Shown: piece after piece, positions 1 through 4,989 of the stretch | Numbering within the stretch: the first letter of the stretch is position 1 | Layout: each line of letters starts with the position of its first letter | From: Pseudomonadota bacterium | Lineage (GTDB): Bacteria; Pseudomonadota; Gammaproteobacteria; Burkholderiales; Burkholderiaceae_B | DNA: 5,971 nucleotides | Direction: 5' to 3' | NCBI GenBank assembly: GCA_023422555.1 | Contig: JAFAGQ010000302.1 | Location: 1-5,971, forward strand | Program-made: the position numbers and the translations under genes | The notes under the pieces: model-generated | Seen by the model: only the letters and a program-made list of their open reading frames with translations | What the model was told of the DNA's origin: nothing | Database searches by the model: none

Positions 1-75
1 AGCCAATATACGAGACAAATCCAAAACCCTGATCCCATCCAGACTGCCCGCCGCCGGCTTCTTTGCTGTACGCAA
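1..75 (-). CDS. CaiB/BaiF family III CoA-transferase, N-terminal fragment (3' end outside window)
   Basis: Only the first 25 residues are visible. After a short polar leader (RTAKKPAAGS) they read LDGIRVLDLSRILA, which matches the characteristic opening of family III CoA-transferases (LxGxRVLDLSRxLAGP), the first beta-alpha unit of the Rossmann-like fold. These enzymes move CoA between acyl groups in the cytoplasm, for example in carnitine, oxalate/formate, bile-acid or aromatic-acid metabolism. The catalytic Asp and the rest of the roughly 400-residue protein lie beyond the left edge, so substrate cannot be judged. The start is taken as TTG at 75-73 because a perfect GAGGAG (plus-strand 82-87) sits 6 bases before it; the frame is open upstream to a stop at 156-154 but contains no ATG there. 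It is downstream of the HicB gene on the same strand, with a 166-base gap. Family call is confident despite the short length; the specific enzyme is unknown. Confidence 0.8.
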   Translation of the reverse strand, partial: MRTAKKPAAGSLDGIRVLDLSRILA

Positions 76-81
76 GTCGAT

Positions 82-87
82 CTCCTC
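82..87 (-). promoter_or_regulatory. Shine-Dalgarno GAGGAG for the CaiB-family gene
   Basis: The minus strand reads GAGGAG followed by six bases and then TTG. This strong ribosome binding site at ideal spacing is the main reason for choosing the non-ATG start of the CoA-transferase gene. Confidence 0.75.
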
Positions 88-91
88 AAAT

Positions 92-111
92 CCAATTCTA
101 TTGGTGAATTG
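92..111. repeat. Overlapping short inverted repeats just upstream of the CaiB-family start
   Basis: Two alternative dyads overlap. CCAAT-TCT-ATTGG (92-104) is a perfect 5-bp inverted repeat with a 3-base centre, and CAATTC (93-98) pairs with GAATTG (106-111) across a 7-base loop. In the minus-strand transcript they end only a few bases before the GAGGAG ribosome binding site. A TACAAT (minus strand, 113-108) could be a -10 box, which would put the first dyad at the transcription start, an operator-like position. The -35 match is poor (TTCTGA, 17-base spacer), so promoter and operator roles are only suggestions. Confidence 0.35.
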
Positions 112-124
112 TATTCTTGCGGGC

Positions 125-161
125 GACGCATCAGAATCAAATAATTCTTTGTCTTAGCGTC
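125..161. repeat. Nested inverted repeat in the hicB to caiB-like gap
   Basis: GACGC (125-129) pairs with GCGTC (157-161), and inside it AGAAT (133-137) pairs with ATTCT (144-148) around a 6-base loop. The two stems are separated by unequal unpaired segments (3 and 8 bases). No T-run follows closely on either strand, so it is not a convincing rho-independent terminator for hicB. It could be a protein-binding site or simply chance. Confidence 0.25.
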
Positions 162-241
162 AGGATTTCTGAGGGCAATACCGAAGTGTCGGGGCAGGTT
201 TGGCCGATAGCAGCAACGCGCCAGCCTGAATCAGAACAGAA

Positions 242-565
242 CTATCCAGCCAGCTTTGCGCTTATGTAGCGATTCATGCTTACCCCCTGCTCGGCGGCGG
301 AAATTGCCAGATTGCGATGCACCATGGGAGGGACTCGCACCCGAAACTCTCCGCTATACTTTTTATCTGCCAGAGCCTCTGGAACCGGTTCGCCGTTTTT
401 CTGCATATCCTTAACAACGTCGGCCACCACCTGCATGATTCCGGCCAAGGCCTGCGCCGGGTCGGCAGCAAGCCATGATAATGAAGGATATTCCGCACAT
501 AGGCCGACATATTCCTGATCCTCAGAAGACCAGCTGATTCGATAGGTATAGTGTTTAACATTCAT
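242..565 (-). CDS. HicB-family antitoxin, apparently without a HicA toxin neighbour
   Basis: This 107-residue protein has the two-part HicB layout. The N-terminal half (residues about 5-55: YTYRISW, then YVGLCAEYPSLSWLA, then a helix with QALAGIMQVVADVV) is the partial RNase-H-like fold that in HicB proteins binds and blocks the HicA mRNA-cleaving toxin. The C-terminal part (about 72-105: GEFRVRVPP, then MVHRNLAISAAEQ, then SMNRYISAKLA) is a ribbon-helix-helix DNA-binding domain, which lets such proteins repress their own promoter. The frame stays open upstream to a possible ATG at 670, but ATG at 565 is preferred because family members begin with a few residues before KHYTYRI; the extra 35 residues resemble translated promoter DNA. 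No clear Shine-Dalgarno precedes 565. No HicA-like double-stranded-RNA-binding-fold ORF is visible upstream (566-917) or in the downstream gap (76-241). It may be an orphan antitoxin, a regulator, or have a distant or unrecognised partner. Confidence 0.85.
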   Translation of the reverse strand: MNVKHYTYRISWSSEDQEYVGLCAEYPSLSWLAADPAQALAGIMQVVADVVKDMQKNGEPVPEALADKKYSGEFRVRVPPMVHRNLAISAAEQGVSMNRYISAKLAG

Positions 566-917
566 ACTTATTATGGTACCGTTATTGATACCAGGCCTCA
601 ACCAAATCACATCTGATTTTATTGAAAGAACTGTAAATTTTGCTAATAAAGAGCGAGGAAAAAGTCGCATTTCCAGTGGCCCTTCTCGCTCGGAAGCGAC
701 GTGATCACTGATTAAAATCTTCCTTGCCTTGAGTCCACACGACGCCCAAACGAATTCTCCCCTTAAGACTATGGACTTTCCGCCGTTGAAGTCACGCCCT
801 GCGATGCAATGCTATTGATTCTCATTCCTAATAAATAAACCTTCCCCAGACCCTGATCTAAAGCACGCGCTCGCAGCCATTGATGCCGCAGCAGTGCGAA
901 AGGAACACGTACCACAG
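566..917. other. Non-coding region between divergent hicB-like and ABC exporter genes
   Basis: No convincing gene was found on either strand here; all frames are broken by stops into short pieces. The hicB side (566-660) is A+T-rich and probably contains the hicB promoter. A weak candidate is TTAGCA (minus strand, around 645-640) and AATAAA with a 17-base spacer, four of six matches each. Around 674-710 there are several short inverted repeats: TCGCT/AGCGA at 686-690 and 695-699 with a 4-base loop, the palindrome GTGATCAC at 701-708, and CAGTG/CACTG closing arms. The exporter side carries the Fur-like box at 808-826 followed by an A+T-rich run (829-840) that could hold the -10 element. Confidence 0.6.
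808..826 (+). promoter_or_regulatory. Candidate Fur box upstream of the ABC exporter
   Basis: The 19 bases AATGCTATTGATTCTCATT match the Fur 7-1-7 pattern AATGATAATnATTATCATT at 15 of the 18 defined positions, with the same outer symmetry (AATG...CATT) and a right half of ATTCTCATT, a form frequent in proteobacterial Fur sites. It ends 91 bases before the exporter start and directly abuts the A+T-rich stretch TAATAAATAAAC that could supply a -10 box, so a bound repressor would cover the likely promoter. No clear -35 was found. The match is visible in the sequence; iron control is inferred. Confidence 0.5.
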
Positions 918-2741
918 ATGTCAAAACGGACCACAGCCCTCCCTGCTCTTCTCAAACGATTTGCTTCCTACTATCGGCCACATCGGGGGCTTTTTGCGCT
1001 TGACTTCGGCAGTGCCGTGGCAGCCGGCTTATTGGAACTGGCATTTCCGGTTGTGGTGACGCTGTTCATCGATCGCCTTTTGCCTACTGGAGAGCTTGGA
1101 CTGGTACTGCTCGCCGCCGTGGGACTTCTGGCCGTCTATGCGATCAATGCATTACTCATTGTCATCGTCAATTACTGGGGTCACGCACTGGGCGTGCGAA
1201 TTGAAACCGAAATGCGGCGCAAAGCTTTTGACCATCTTCAGAAATTGTCCTTTGGCTTTTTTGACAATCAGAAGACGGGCCATATTGTTGCCAGGCTCAC
1301 CAATGATTTGGATGAGATTGGAGAACTGGCCCATCATGGCCCCGAGGATGTTTTCATTGCCATCATGACCCTGATTGGGGCATTTTGCCTGATGCTGTGG
1401 GTCCATGTGCCCCTGGCATTGGTGACTGCCGCTGTCTTGCCATTCTCCGCTTTTATCACCATTGTGTACGGGCGCCGTATGACCATGGCGTTCCGGAATA
1501 TTTACTCCCGCATTGCCGAGTTCAATGCGCGTATCGAAGAGAATGTCGGCGGTATACGGGTGGTGCAGGCGTTTACCAACGAAGATCACGAACGAAATTT
1601 ATTCGCCAATAACAACCGTAATTATCTTTCCACAAAACTGGAAGCGTACAAGATGATGGCCGCCACCATGGCGTTATCTCATTTTTCGATGCGCGCTGTG
1701 CTGGTGGTGGTTATGCTGGCTGGCGCCTGGTTCGTGGTTCACGGTGGCCTTACCGCTGGCGAATTTGTCGGGTTTCTATTGCTGGTAAATGTCTTCTTTC
1801 GACCGCTGCAACTCATCAACGCAGTCATCGATATGTATCCCAAAGGCATTGCCGGGTTCCAGCGTTATGTTGAATTTCTTGAGATCGAGCCGGATATTCA
1901 GGACAGCCCGTCGGCGCAGTCTGTCGGTCGCGTTCGCGGCGACGTCATTTATCGTGATGTCCAGTTCAGCTATAAACAGGGTCGGCGTGTACTCTCGAAC
2001 CTGTCCTTTGACATCGCGGCAGGTGAAACGGTTGCCTTTGTGGGGCCTTCCGGAGCGGGGAAGACAACAATCTGCTCATTGCTACCACGCTTTTATAAGC
2101 TGGATGGCGGTGCAATCACCGTCGATGGCATGGACATCAGCCAAATCACAATGAAGTCCTTGCGCGCCAATATTGGTATTGTTCAGCAGGATGTTTTTCT
2201 GTTTGCGGGCACGATCCGGGAAAACATCGCTTACGGCCGACTGGACGCCACTGAAGCCCAGATCATGGATGCTGCCACGCGCGCGCGGCTTGACGAAATG
2301 ATCGCCTCACTTCCCGATGGACTGGATACCGTCATCGGAGAGCGCGGTGTCAAACTCTCTGGCGGACAAAAACAACGTCTGGCCATCGCCCGGATTTTTC
2401 TGAAAAATCCGCCCATTCTCATTCTGGACGAGGCAACCTCTGCCCTGGATACAGAGACCGAGCGTGCCATCCAGCAATCACTGGCCGAGTTATCCAAAGG
2501 TCGCACCACTCTGATTATTGCCCACCGTCTGGCAACCATCACCAATGCAAATCGCATTCTCGTTGTCGATAATGGCACGGTTGTTGAACAGGGATCACAT
2601 ACGGAATTGCTGTCGAAGCATGATGGCAAATACCGACGATTGCACGAAGCTCAGATTGCCGGCATGTCTTTTTCCTATGCTGGCAATGACGCAGATGCGG
2701 ATGAGGCAATAGCCATCGAAGGCTTGCGTCAGAATGCTTAG
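918..2741 (+). CDS. ABC exporter half-transporter (membrane domain fused to ATPase)
   Basis: This 607-residue protein is a complete type IV ABC exporter subunit expected to work as a dimer in the inner membrane, pumping a hydrophobic or amphipathic substrate outward using ATP. Hydrophobic segments at about 27-52, 60-86, 142-165, 166-187, 253-277 and 278-304 give the usual six helices. The ATPase domain follows: A-loop Tyr352, Walker A GPSGAGKT 376-383, Q-loop QQ 423-424, GERG 474-477, signature LSGGQKQR 480-487, Walker B ILILDE 500-505 with catalytic Glu505, D-loop SALD 508-511 and switch His536. All catalytic residues are present, so it should be active. An acidic tail (about 590-600) follows the ATPase. 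ATG 918 is chosen as start, with AAAGGA at 899-904, a rather long 13-base spacing; an in-frame GTG at 894 lacks a ribosome binding site. It resembles MsbA/LmrA-type exporters in layout, but substrate is unknown. The upstream Fur-like box hints at an iron-linked role. Confidence 0.93.
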   Translation: MSKRTTALPALLKRFASYYRPHRGLFALDFGSAVAAGLLELAFPVVVTLFIDRLLPTGELGLVLLAAVGLLAVYAINALLIVIVNYWGHALGVRIETEMRRKAFDHLQKLSFGFFDNQKTGHIVARLTNDLDEIGELAHHGPEDVFIAIMTLIGAFCLMLWVHVPLALVTAAVLPFSAFITIVYGRRMTMAFRNIYSRIAEFNARIEENVGGIRVVQAFTNEDHERNLFANNNRNYLSTKLEAYKMMAATMALSHFSMRAVLVVVMLAGAWFVVHGGLTAGEFVGFLLLVNVFFRPLQLINAVIDMYPKGIAGFQRYVEFLEIEPDIQDSPSAQSVGRVRGDVIYRDVQFSYKQGRRVLSNLSFDIAAGETVAFVGPSGAGKTTICSLLPRFYKLDGGAITVDGMDISQITMKSLRANIGIVQQDVFLFAGTIRENIAYGRLDATEAQIMDAATRARLDEMIASLPDGLDTVIGERGVKLSGGQKQRLAIARIFLKNPPILILDEATSALDTETERAIQQSLAELSKGRTTLIIAHRLATITNANRILVVDNGTVVEQGSHTELLSKHDGKYRRLHEAQIAGMSFSYAGNDADADEAIAIEGLRQNA

Positions 2742-3613
2742 TGTTGACTGAACCGTTCTGTGAGCCAATGCCAGATGTCATCTACCGCTTTTCTGGGTGT
2801 TTTGGATCGCTTGCGTACAAGAAAGTAGCTTGGTTTTATAACGGTGGTCTCGTTCATTACCTGGAGCAATCGGCCCGCTTCAAGATCCTTTGCCACGAAA
2901 GACCGGCACGCCAAGGCAACGCCCTGCCCGGCCAGCGCCGCGTCCAGTGCCAGCGTTGTCTGATTGAACGCCAGCCCTGACCGTGATGAGCTTGCAGGAA
3001 ATATTTTTCGCCAATAATCATGCGCGTCATGCAGCAGCGGCAATGACAACAGCTGTTCCATACTCAATGGTAAAGGCGTATCTTTGACAATATGCGGACT
3101 CGCTACAACGACCAGTTCCTGATGAAACAATAATTTTGCTTCCAGGTCAGCGGAAAAGGGCTTGTCGGTCAGCCGTATCGCAATATCCACCTGGTCGTGA
3201 TCAAAATCCGATAACGACTCGGTAGCGACAGTTCGCAATTCTATGCCGGGGAAAGCGGCATGCAGTTCTGCCAGACTTGGAATTAATAGCTTGGTGGCAA
3301 ACGTGGGCGTTACGCTGACAGTCACGATTTCAGGCCGGACCAGCAATTGATTGGTTGATTCTGTCAGAATATCAAAAGCGCGAGTGATATCAGCGAGATA
3401 CGCGGCCCCGGCCGGGGTAAGTGCCAGTCCACGGGCAAGGCGCTGAAACAAGGTTAACCCCAAATGTGATTCCAACGCCCGCACTTGTTGTGCCACGGCA
3501 CCCTGCGTAACGCCCAATTCATCAGCCGCTGCACGAAAATTCAGATTTCGCCCGGACGCTTCAAAGGCGCGCAAGGCGTTTAACGGAGGCAGCTTTCGGC
3601 GGGGTGAGATCAT
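2738..3613 (-). CDS. LysR-family transcriptional regulator (GcvA-like subgroup)
   Basis: This 291-residue protein begins with a winged helix-turn-helix: LPPLNALRAFEASGRNLNF, then helix-turn-helix residues about 26-48 (AAADELGVTQGAVAQQVRAL) and the wing region LFQRLARGLALTPAG. The PLNALRAFEA...VTQGAVAQQV style is that of the GcvA/AmpR side of the family. Residues about 95-290 form the periplasmic-binding-protein-like effector domain (for example VTVSVTPTFATKLLIPSLAELHAAFPGIEL, quoted by parts, and DVDIAIRL-type QVDIAIRLTD at 141-150), which senses a small molecule. Length is normal. ATG at 3613 gives the expected family N terminus, although no good Shine-Dalgarno is visible. It is divergent from the SDR-like gene, with a dyad operator between them, so it most likely controls that gene and itself. 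Its TAA stop overlaps the TAG stop of the convergent ABC exporter, leaving no room for a dedicated terminator. The inducer cannot be predicted. Confidence 0.93.
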   Translation of the reverse strand: MISPRRKLPPLNALRAFEASGRNLNFRAAADELGVTQGAVAQQVRALESHLGLTLFQRLARGLALTPAGAAYLADITRAFDILTESTNQLLVRPEIVTVSVTPTFATKLLIPSLAELHAAFPGIELRTVATESLSDFDHDQVDIAIRLTDKPFSADLEAKLLFHQELVVVASPHIVKDTPLPLSMEQLLSLPLLHDAHDYWRKIFPASSSRSGLAFNQTTLALDAALAGQGVALACRSFVAKDLEAGRLLQVMNETTVIKPSYFLVRKRSKTPRKAVDDIWHWLTERFSQH

Positions 3614-3617
3614 GATG

Positions 3618-3646
3618 ATTAGCCAGTAGATTTTCTACATTCTAAT
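3618..3646. promoter_or_regulatory. Nested dyad, candidate LysR operator
   Basis: Two inverted repeats share one exact centre at 3632. The inner is GTAGA (3626-3630), TTT, TCTAC (3634-3638). The outer is ATTAG (3618-3622) and CTAAT (3642-3646). The 3-base spacers between arms do not pair. The centre lies about 65 bases before the start point expected from the -10 box at 3685-3690, which is where LysR-type activators classically bind their recognition site. The outer arms are CTAAT pentamers, the sequence reported as the core of E. coli GcvA sites. A TAGAAT on the minus strand (3644-3639) could be the lysR -10 box, and it lies inside the dyad, which would allow self-repression. Confidence 0.6.
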
Positions 3647-3684
3647 GCATAAATTTATCGCTCGAATAATAAATGCCTTGGGAG

Positions 3685-3690
3685 GATAAT
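3685..3690 (+). promoter_or_regulatory. Candidate -10 box of the SDR-like gene
   Basis: GATAAT matches TATAAT at five of six positions and predicts a start near 3697, giving a leader of about 22 bases with the ribosome binding site in it. The -35 position (3662-3667, TCGAAT) is poor, as is usual for promoters that depend on a LysR activator. An alternative -10, AATAAT at 3665-3670, also matches five of six but would place the dyad at about -45. Confidence 0.4.
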
Positions 3691-3703
3691 TGAACAATTG
3701 ATT

Positions 3704-3710
3704 AAAGGAG
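3704..3710 (+). promoter_or_regulatory. Shine-Dalgarno AAAGGAG for the SDR-like gene
   Basis: AAAGGAG is followed by eight bases and then ATG at 3719. This decides the start against an in-frame TTG at 3698, which would place the ribosome binding site inside the coding sequence. Confidence 0.8.
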
Positions 3711-3718
3711 AAAACACG

Positions 3719-4423
3719 ATGTCTGTAGAAAAAGTCGCATTAATTACCGCCGGTGGCTCCGGCATGGGTGCCGCAGCAGCACGGAAACTGGCCGCGGATG
3801 GGTACCATGTAGCCATTCTGTCTTCGTCTGGAAAAGGCGAAGCGCTGGCCAAAGAGCTGGGCGGTATCGGCGTTACGGGTTCGAATCAATCAAACGATGA
3901 TCTGAAGAAGCTTGTCGATATGGCAGTACAAAAGTGGGGCCGGATTGATGCGCTGGTCAACTCTGCGGGTCATGGTCCCCGCGCACCGATTCTTGAAATC
4001 AGTGATGACGACTGGCATAAAGGGATGGAGGTTTATTTCCTGAACGCCGTAAGACCTGCGCGCCTGGTGACACCCATCATGGAAGCGCAAGGCGGCGGTG
4101 CAATTGTCAATATCTCCACTGCATGGGCTTTTGAAGCCACGCCAGTCTTCCCAACGTCAACGGTCTTTCGGGCTGGGCTGACCAGTTTTACCAAGATTTT
4201 TGCCGACACTTACGCCAGCAAAAACATTCGCATGAATAATGTGCTGCCAGGATGGATCGACAGCCTGCCCGCCACCGATGAAAGGCGGGACAGCGTTCCT
4301 ATGGGGCGCTATGGAAAAGCCGAGGAAATCGCTGCCACCATTGCATTCCTGCTTTCCGACGCAGCCGGTTACATTACGGGCCAGAATATCAAGGTTGACG
4401 GTGGTGTAACGCGCTCAGTTTAA
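3719..4423 (+). CDS. SDR-fold protein lacking the catalytic Tyr-x-x-x-Lys
   Basis: This 234-residue protein has the full classical short-chain dehydrogenase/reductase (SDR) fold and normal length. Visible landmarks: the dinucleotide-binding loop TAGGSGMG (10-17, a variant of TGxxxGxG with Ala for the second residue), VAILSSS after strand 2, NSAG (81-84) for NNAG, structural Asn109, NIST (131-134), the PGW loop (177-179), and the C-terminal ITGQNIKVDGG (219-229). The active site is unusual: aligning FRAGLTSFTK with the normal Y-x-x-x-K-A-x-L puts Ser147 at the Tyr position and Arg151 at the Lys position, and Thr134 replaces the catalytic Ser. So ordinary SDR alcohol/ketone chemistry is doubtful, while nucleotide binding may persist. 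The intact frame and strong ribosome binding site argue against a pseudogene. It is divergent from the LysR gene, probably its target, and ends in a strong terminator as a single-gene transcript. It could use a different mechanism or act as a ligand-binding or partner protein. Confidence 0.9.
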   Translation: MSVEKVALITAGGSGMGAAAARKLAADGYHVAILSSSGKGEALAKELGGIGVTGSNQSNDDLKKLVDMAVQKWGRIDALVNSAGHGPRAPILEISDDDWHKGMEVYFLNAVRPARLVTPIMEAQGGGAIVNISTAWAFEATPVFPTSTVFRAGLTSFTKIFADTYASKNIRMNNVLPGWIDSLPATDERRDSVPMGRYGKAEEIAATIAFLLSDAAGYITGQNIKVDGGVTRSV

Positions 4424-4437
4424 TAACACAGTCGTGA

Positions 4438-4467
4438 TTCCCCGGCATTGTCCGGGGAAATTTTATT
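4438..4467 (+). terminator. Rho-independent terminator after the SDR-like gene
   Basis: TTCCCCGG (4438-4445) pairs perfectly with CCGGGGAA (4452-4459) around the 6-base loop CATTGT, followed by ATTTTATT. The stem starts 15 bases after the stop codon. The T-run is only on the plus-strand side; reading from the minus strand the stem is followed by mixed sequence, so it is mainly a terminator for the SDR-like gene and not for the convergent MaoC gene. Confidence 0.85.
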
Positions 4468-4518
4468 CATGTGAAATGGGAATGGGCGGGCGCTGAATCC
4501 GCGTGGTAACAAAAGCAA

Positions 4519-4986
4519 CTATTCCGGACTCTTTGCCTCGTTCTTCCTGGTCAACACCAGTACGCCGCTCATGCCTTCCTGGGCCACTTCCCCGCGCTGG
4601 TTAATTAACTGAAAACGGCGACCGATTTTTCCGCTGTTCCCGCTCTTTCCCAGGTCTTTTGAAAGAATCGTCATTTTCAAATGCACGGTATCGTTTACGA
4701 ACAAAGGCACCAGAAAGTTCCAGTTTTCATATCCCAGCATGGCGATCGCCGTATTATGAAACACGCCCAGCTCATGCATCATGCCTGTGGTCAGTGCAAT
4801 GCCGAGCACGCCGTGCACCACGCGTTCGCCGTACCGGGTCTTCTTCGCGAATTCGGCATCGGCATGAATTGGATTCCAGTCTCCGGAGATCATGGAAAAC
4901 ATGGTCAGATCTGCCTCGGTAATCGTTCGGCCGCCACTGGTATATTCCTGGCCTACCTCAAAATCTTCGAAATAAAGTCCTTTCAT
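4519..4986 (-). CDS. MaoC-family enoyl-CoA hydratase/dehydratase
   Basis: This 155-residue protein is a single hot-dog domain of the MaoC type, which adds water to trans-2-enoyl-CoA (R-specific hydratase) or performs the reverse dehydration in the cytoplasm, usually as a dimer. The hydratase-2 motif is complete: SGDWNPIHADAEFAKKTRYG (residues 34-53) supplies Asp36, Asn38 and His41, followed by the ERVVHGVLG segment (54-62) with His58-Gly59. The opening YFEDFEVGQEYTSGGRTITEAD is typical of the family, and length is normal. ATG 4986 lies only 3 bases after the stop of the upstream ligase gene, with GGGA about seven bases before it, so the two are co-transcribed and probably translationally coupled. 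The family also includes enzymes acting on beta-methyl-substituted dicarboxyl-CoAs such as mesaconyl-CoA, so the exact substrate stays open. No clear terminator follows; it converges on the SDR-like gene's terminator region. Confidence 0.9.
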   Translation of the reverse strand: MKGLYFEDFEVGQEYTSGGRTITEADLTMFSMISGDWNPIHADAEFAKKTRYGERVVHGVLGIALTTGMMHELGVFHNTAIAMLGYENWNFLVPLFVNDTVHLKMTILSKDLGKSGNSGKIGRRFQLINQRGEVAQEGMSGVLVLTRKNEAKSPE

Positions 4987-4989
4987 CGC

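Noticed and set aside
125..161. The nested repeat as an integron attC recombination site next to a toxin-antitoxin-type gene
   Set aside because: The GTTRRRY and RYYYAAC core sequences required for attC are absent, and there is no integrase or cassette array.
276..518. An 80-codon plus-strand frame opposite the HicB-like gene
   Set aside because: The minus strand has clear HicB domain sequence, and the plus-strand product has no recognisable features or ribosome binding site.
566..670. Longer HicB-like protein starting at ATG 670
   Set aside because: The extra 35 residues match nothing in the family, the DNA is A+T-rich and promoter-like, and family members start close to the KHYTYR segment encoded just after 565.
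700..800. A minus-strand stretch of about 28 open codons (ending VWTQGKEDFNQ) considered as a remnant of a toxin or other gene
   Set aside because: It is bounded by stops on both sides, has no start with a ribosome binding site, and does not resemble HicA or another family I can name.
883..918. ATG at 883 and GTG at 894 as alternative starts for the exporter
   Set aside because: ATG 883 is out of frame with the exporter. GTG 894 is in frame but has no ribosome binding site before it, while AAAGGA precedes ATG 918.
1152..1589. A 145-codon open frame on the minus strand inside the ABC exporter
   Set aside because: It lies antisense to the strongly supported exporter membrane domain, has no recognisable family features and no ribosome binding site; it is a by-product of exporter codon use.
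2231..2629. A 132-codon open frame on the minus strand inside the exporter ATPase domain
   Set aside because: The plus strand here encodes signature, Walker B and switch motifs in order; the antisense product is Ser/Arg-rich and resembles no known protein.
4438..4467. The SDR terminator as a bidirectional terminator also serving the MaoC gene
   Set aside because: The T-run is present only on the plus-strand side; from the minus strand the stem is followed by AATCACGAC.
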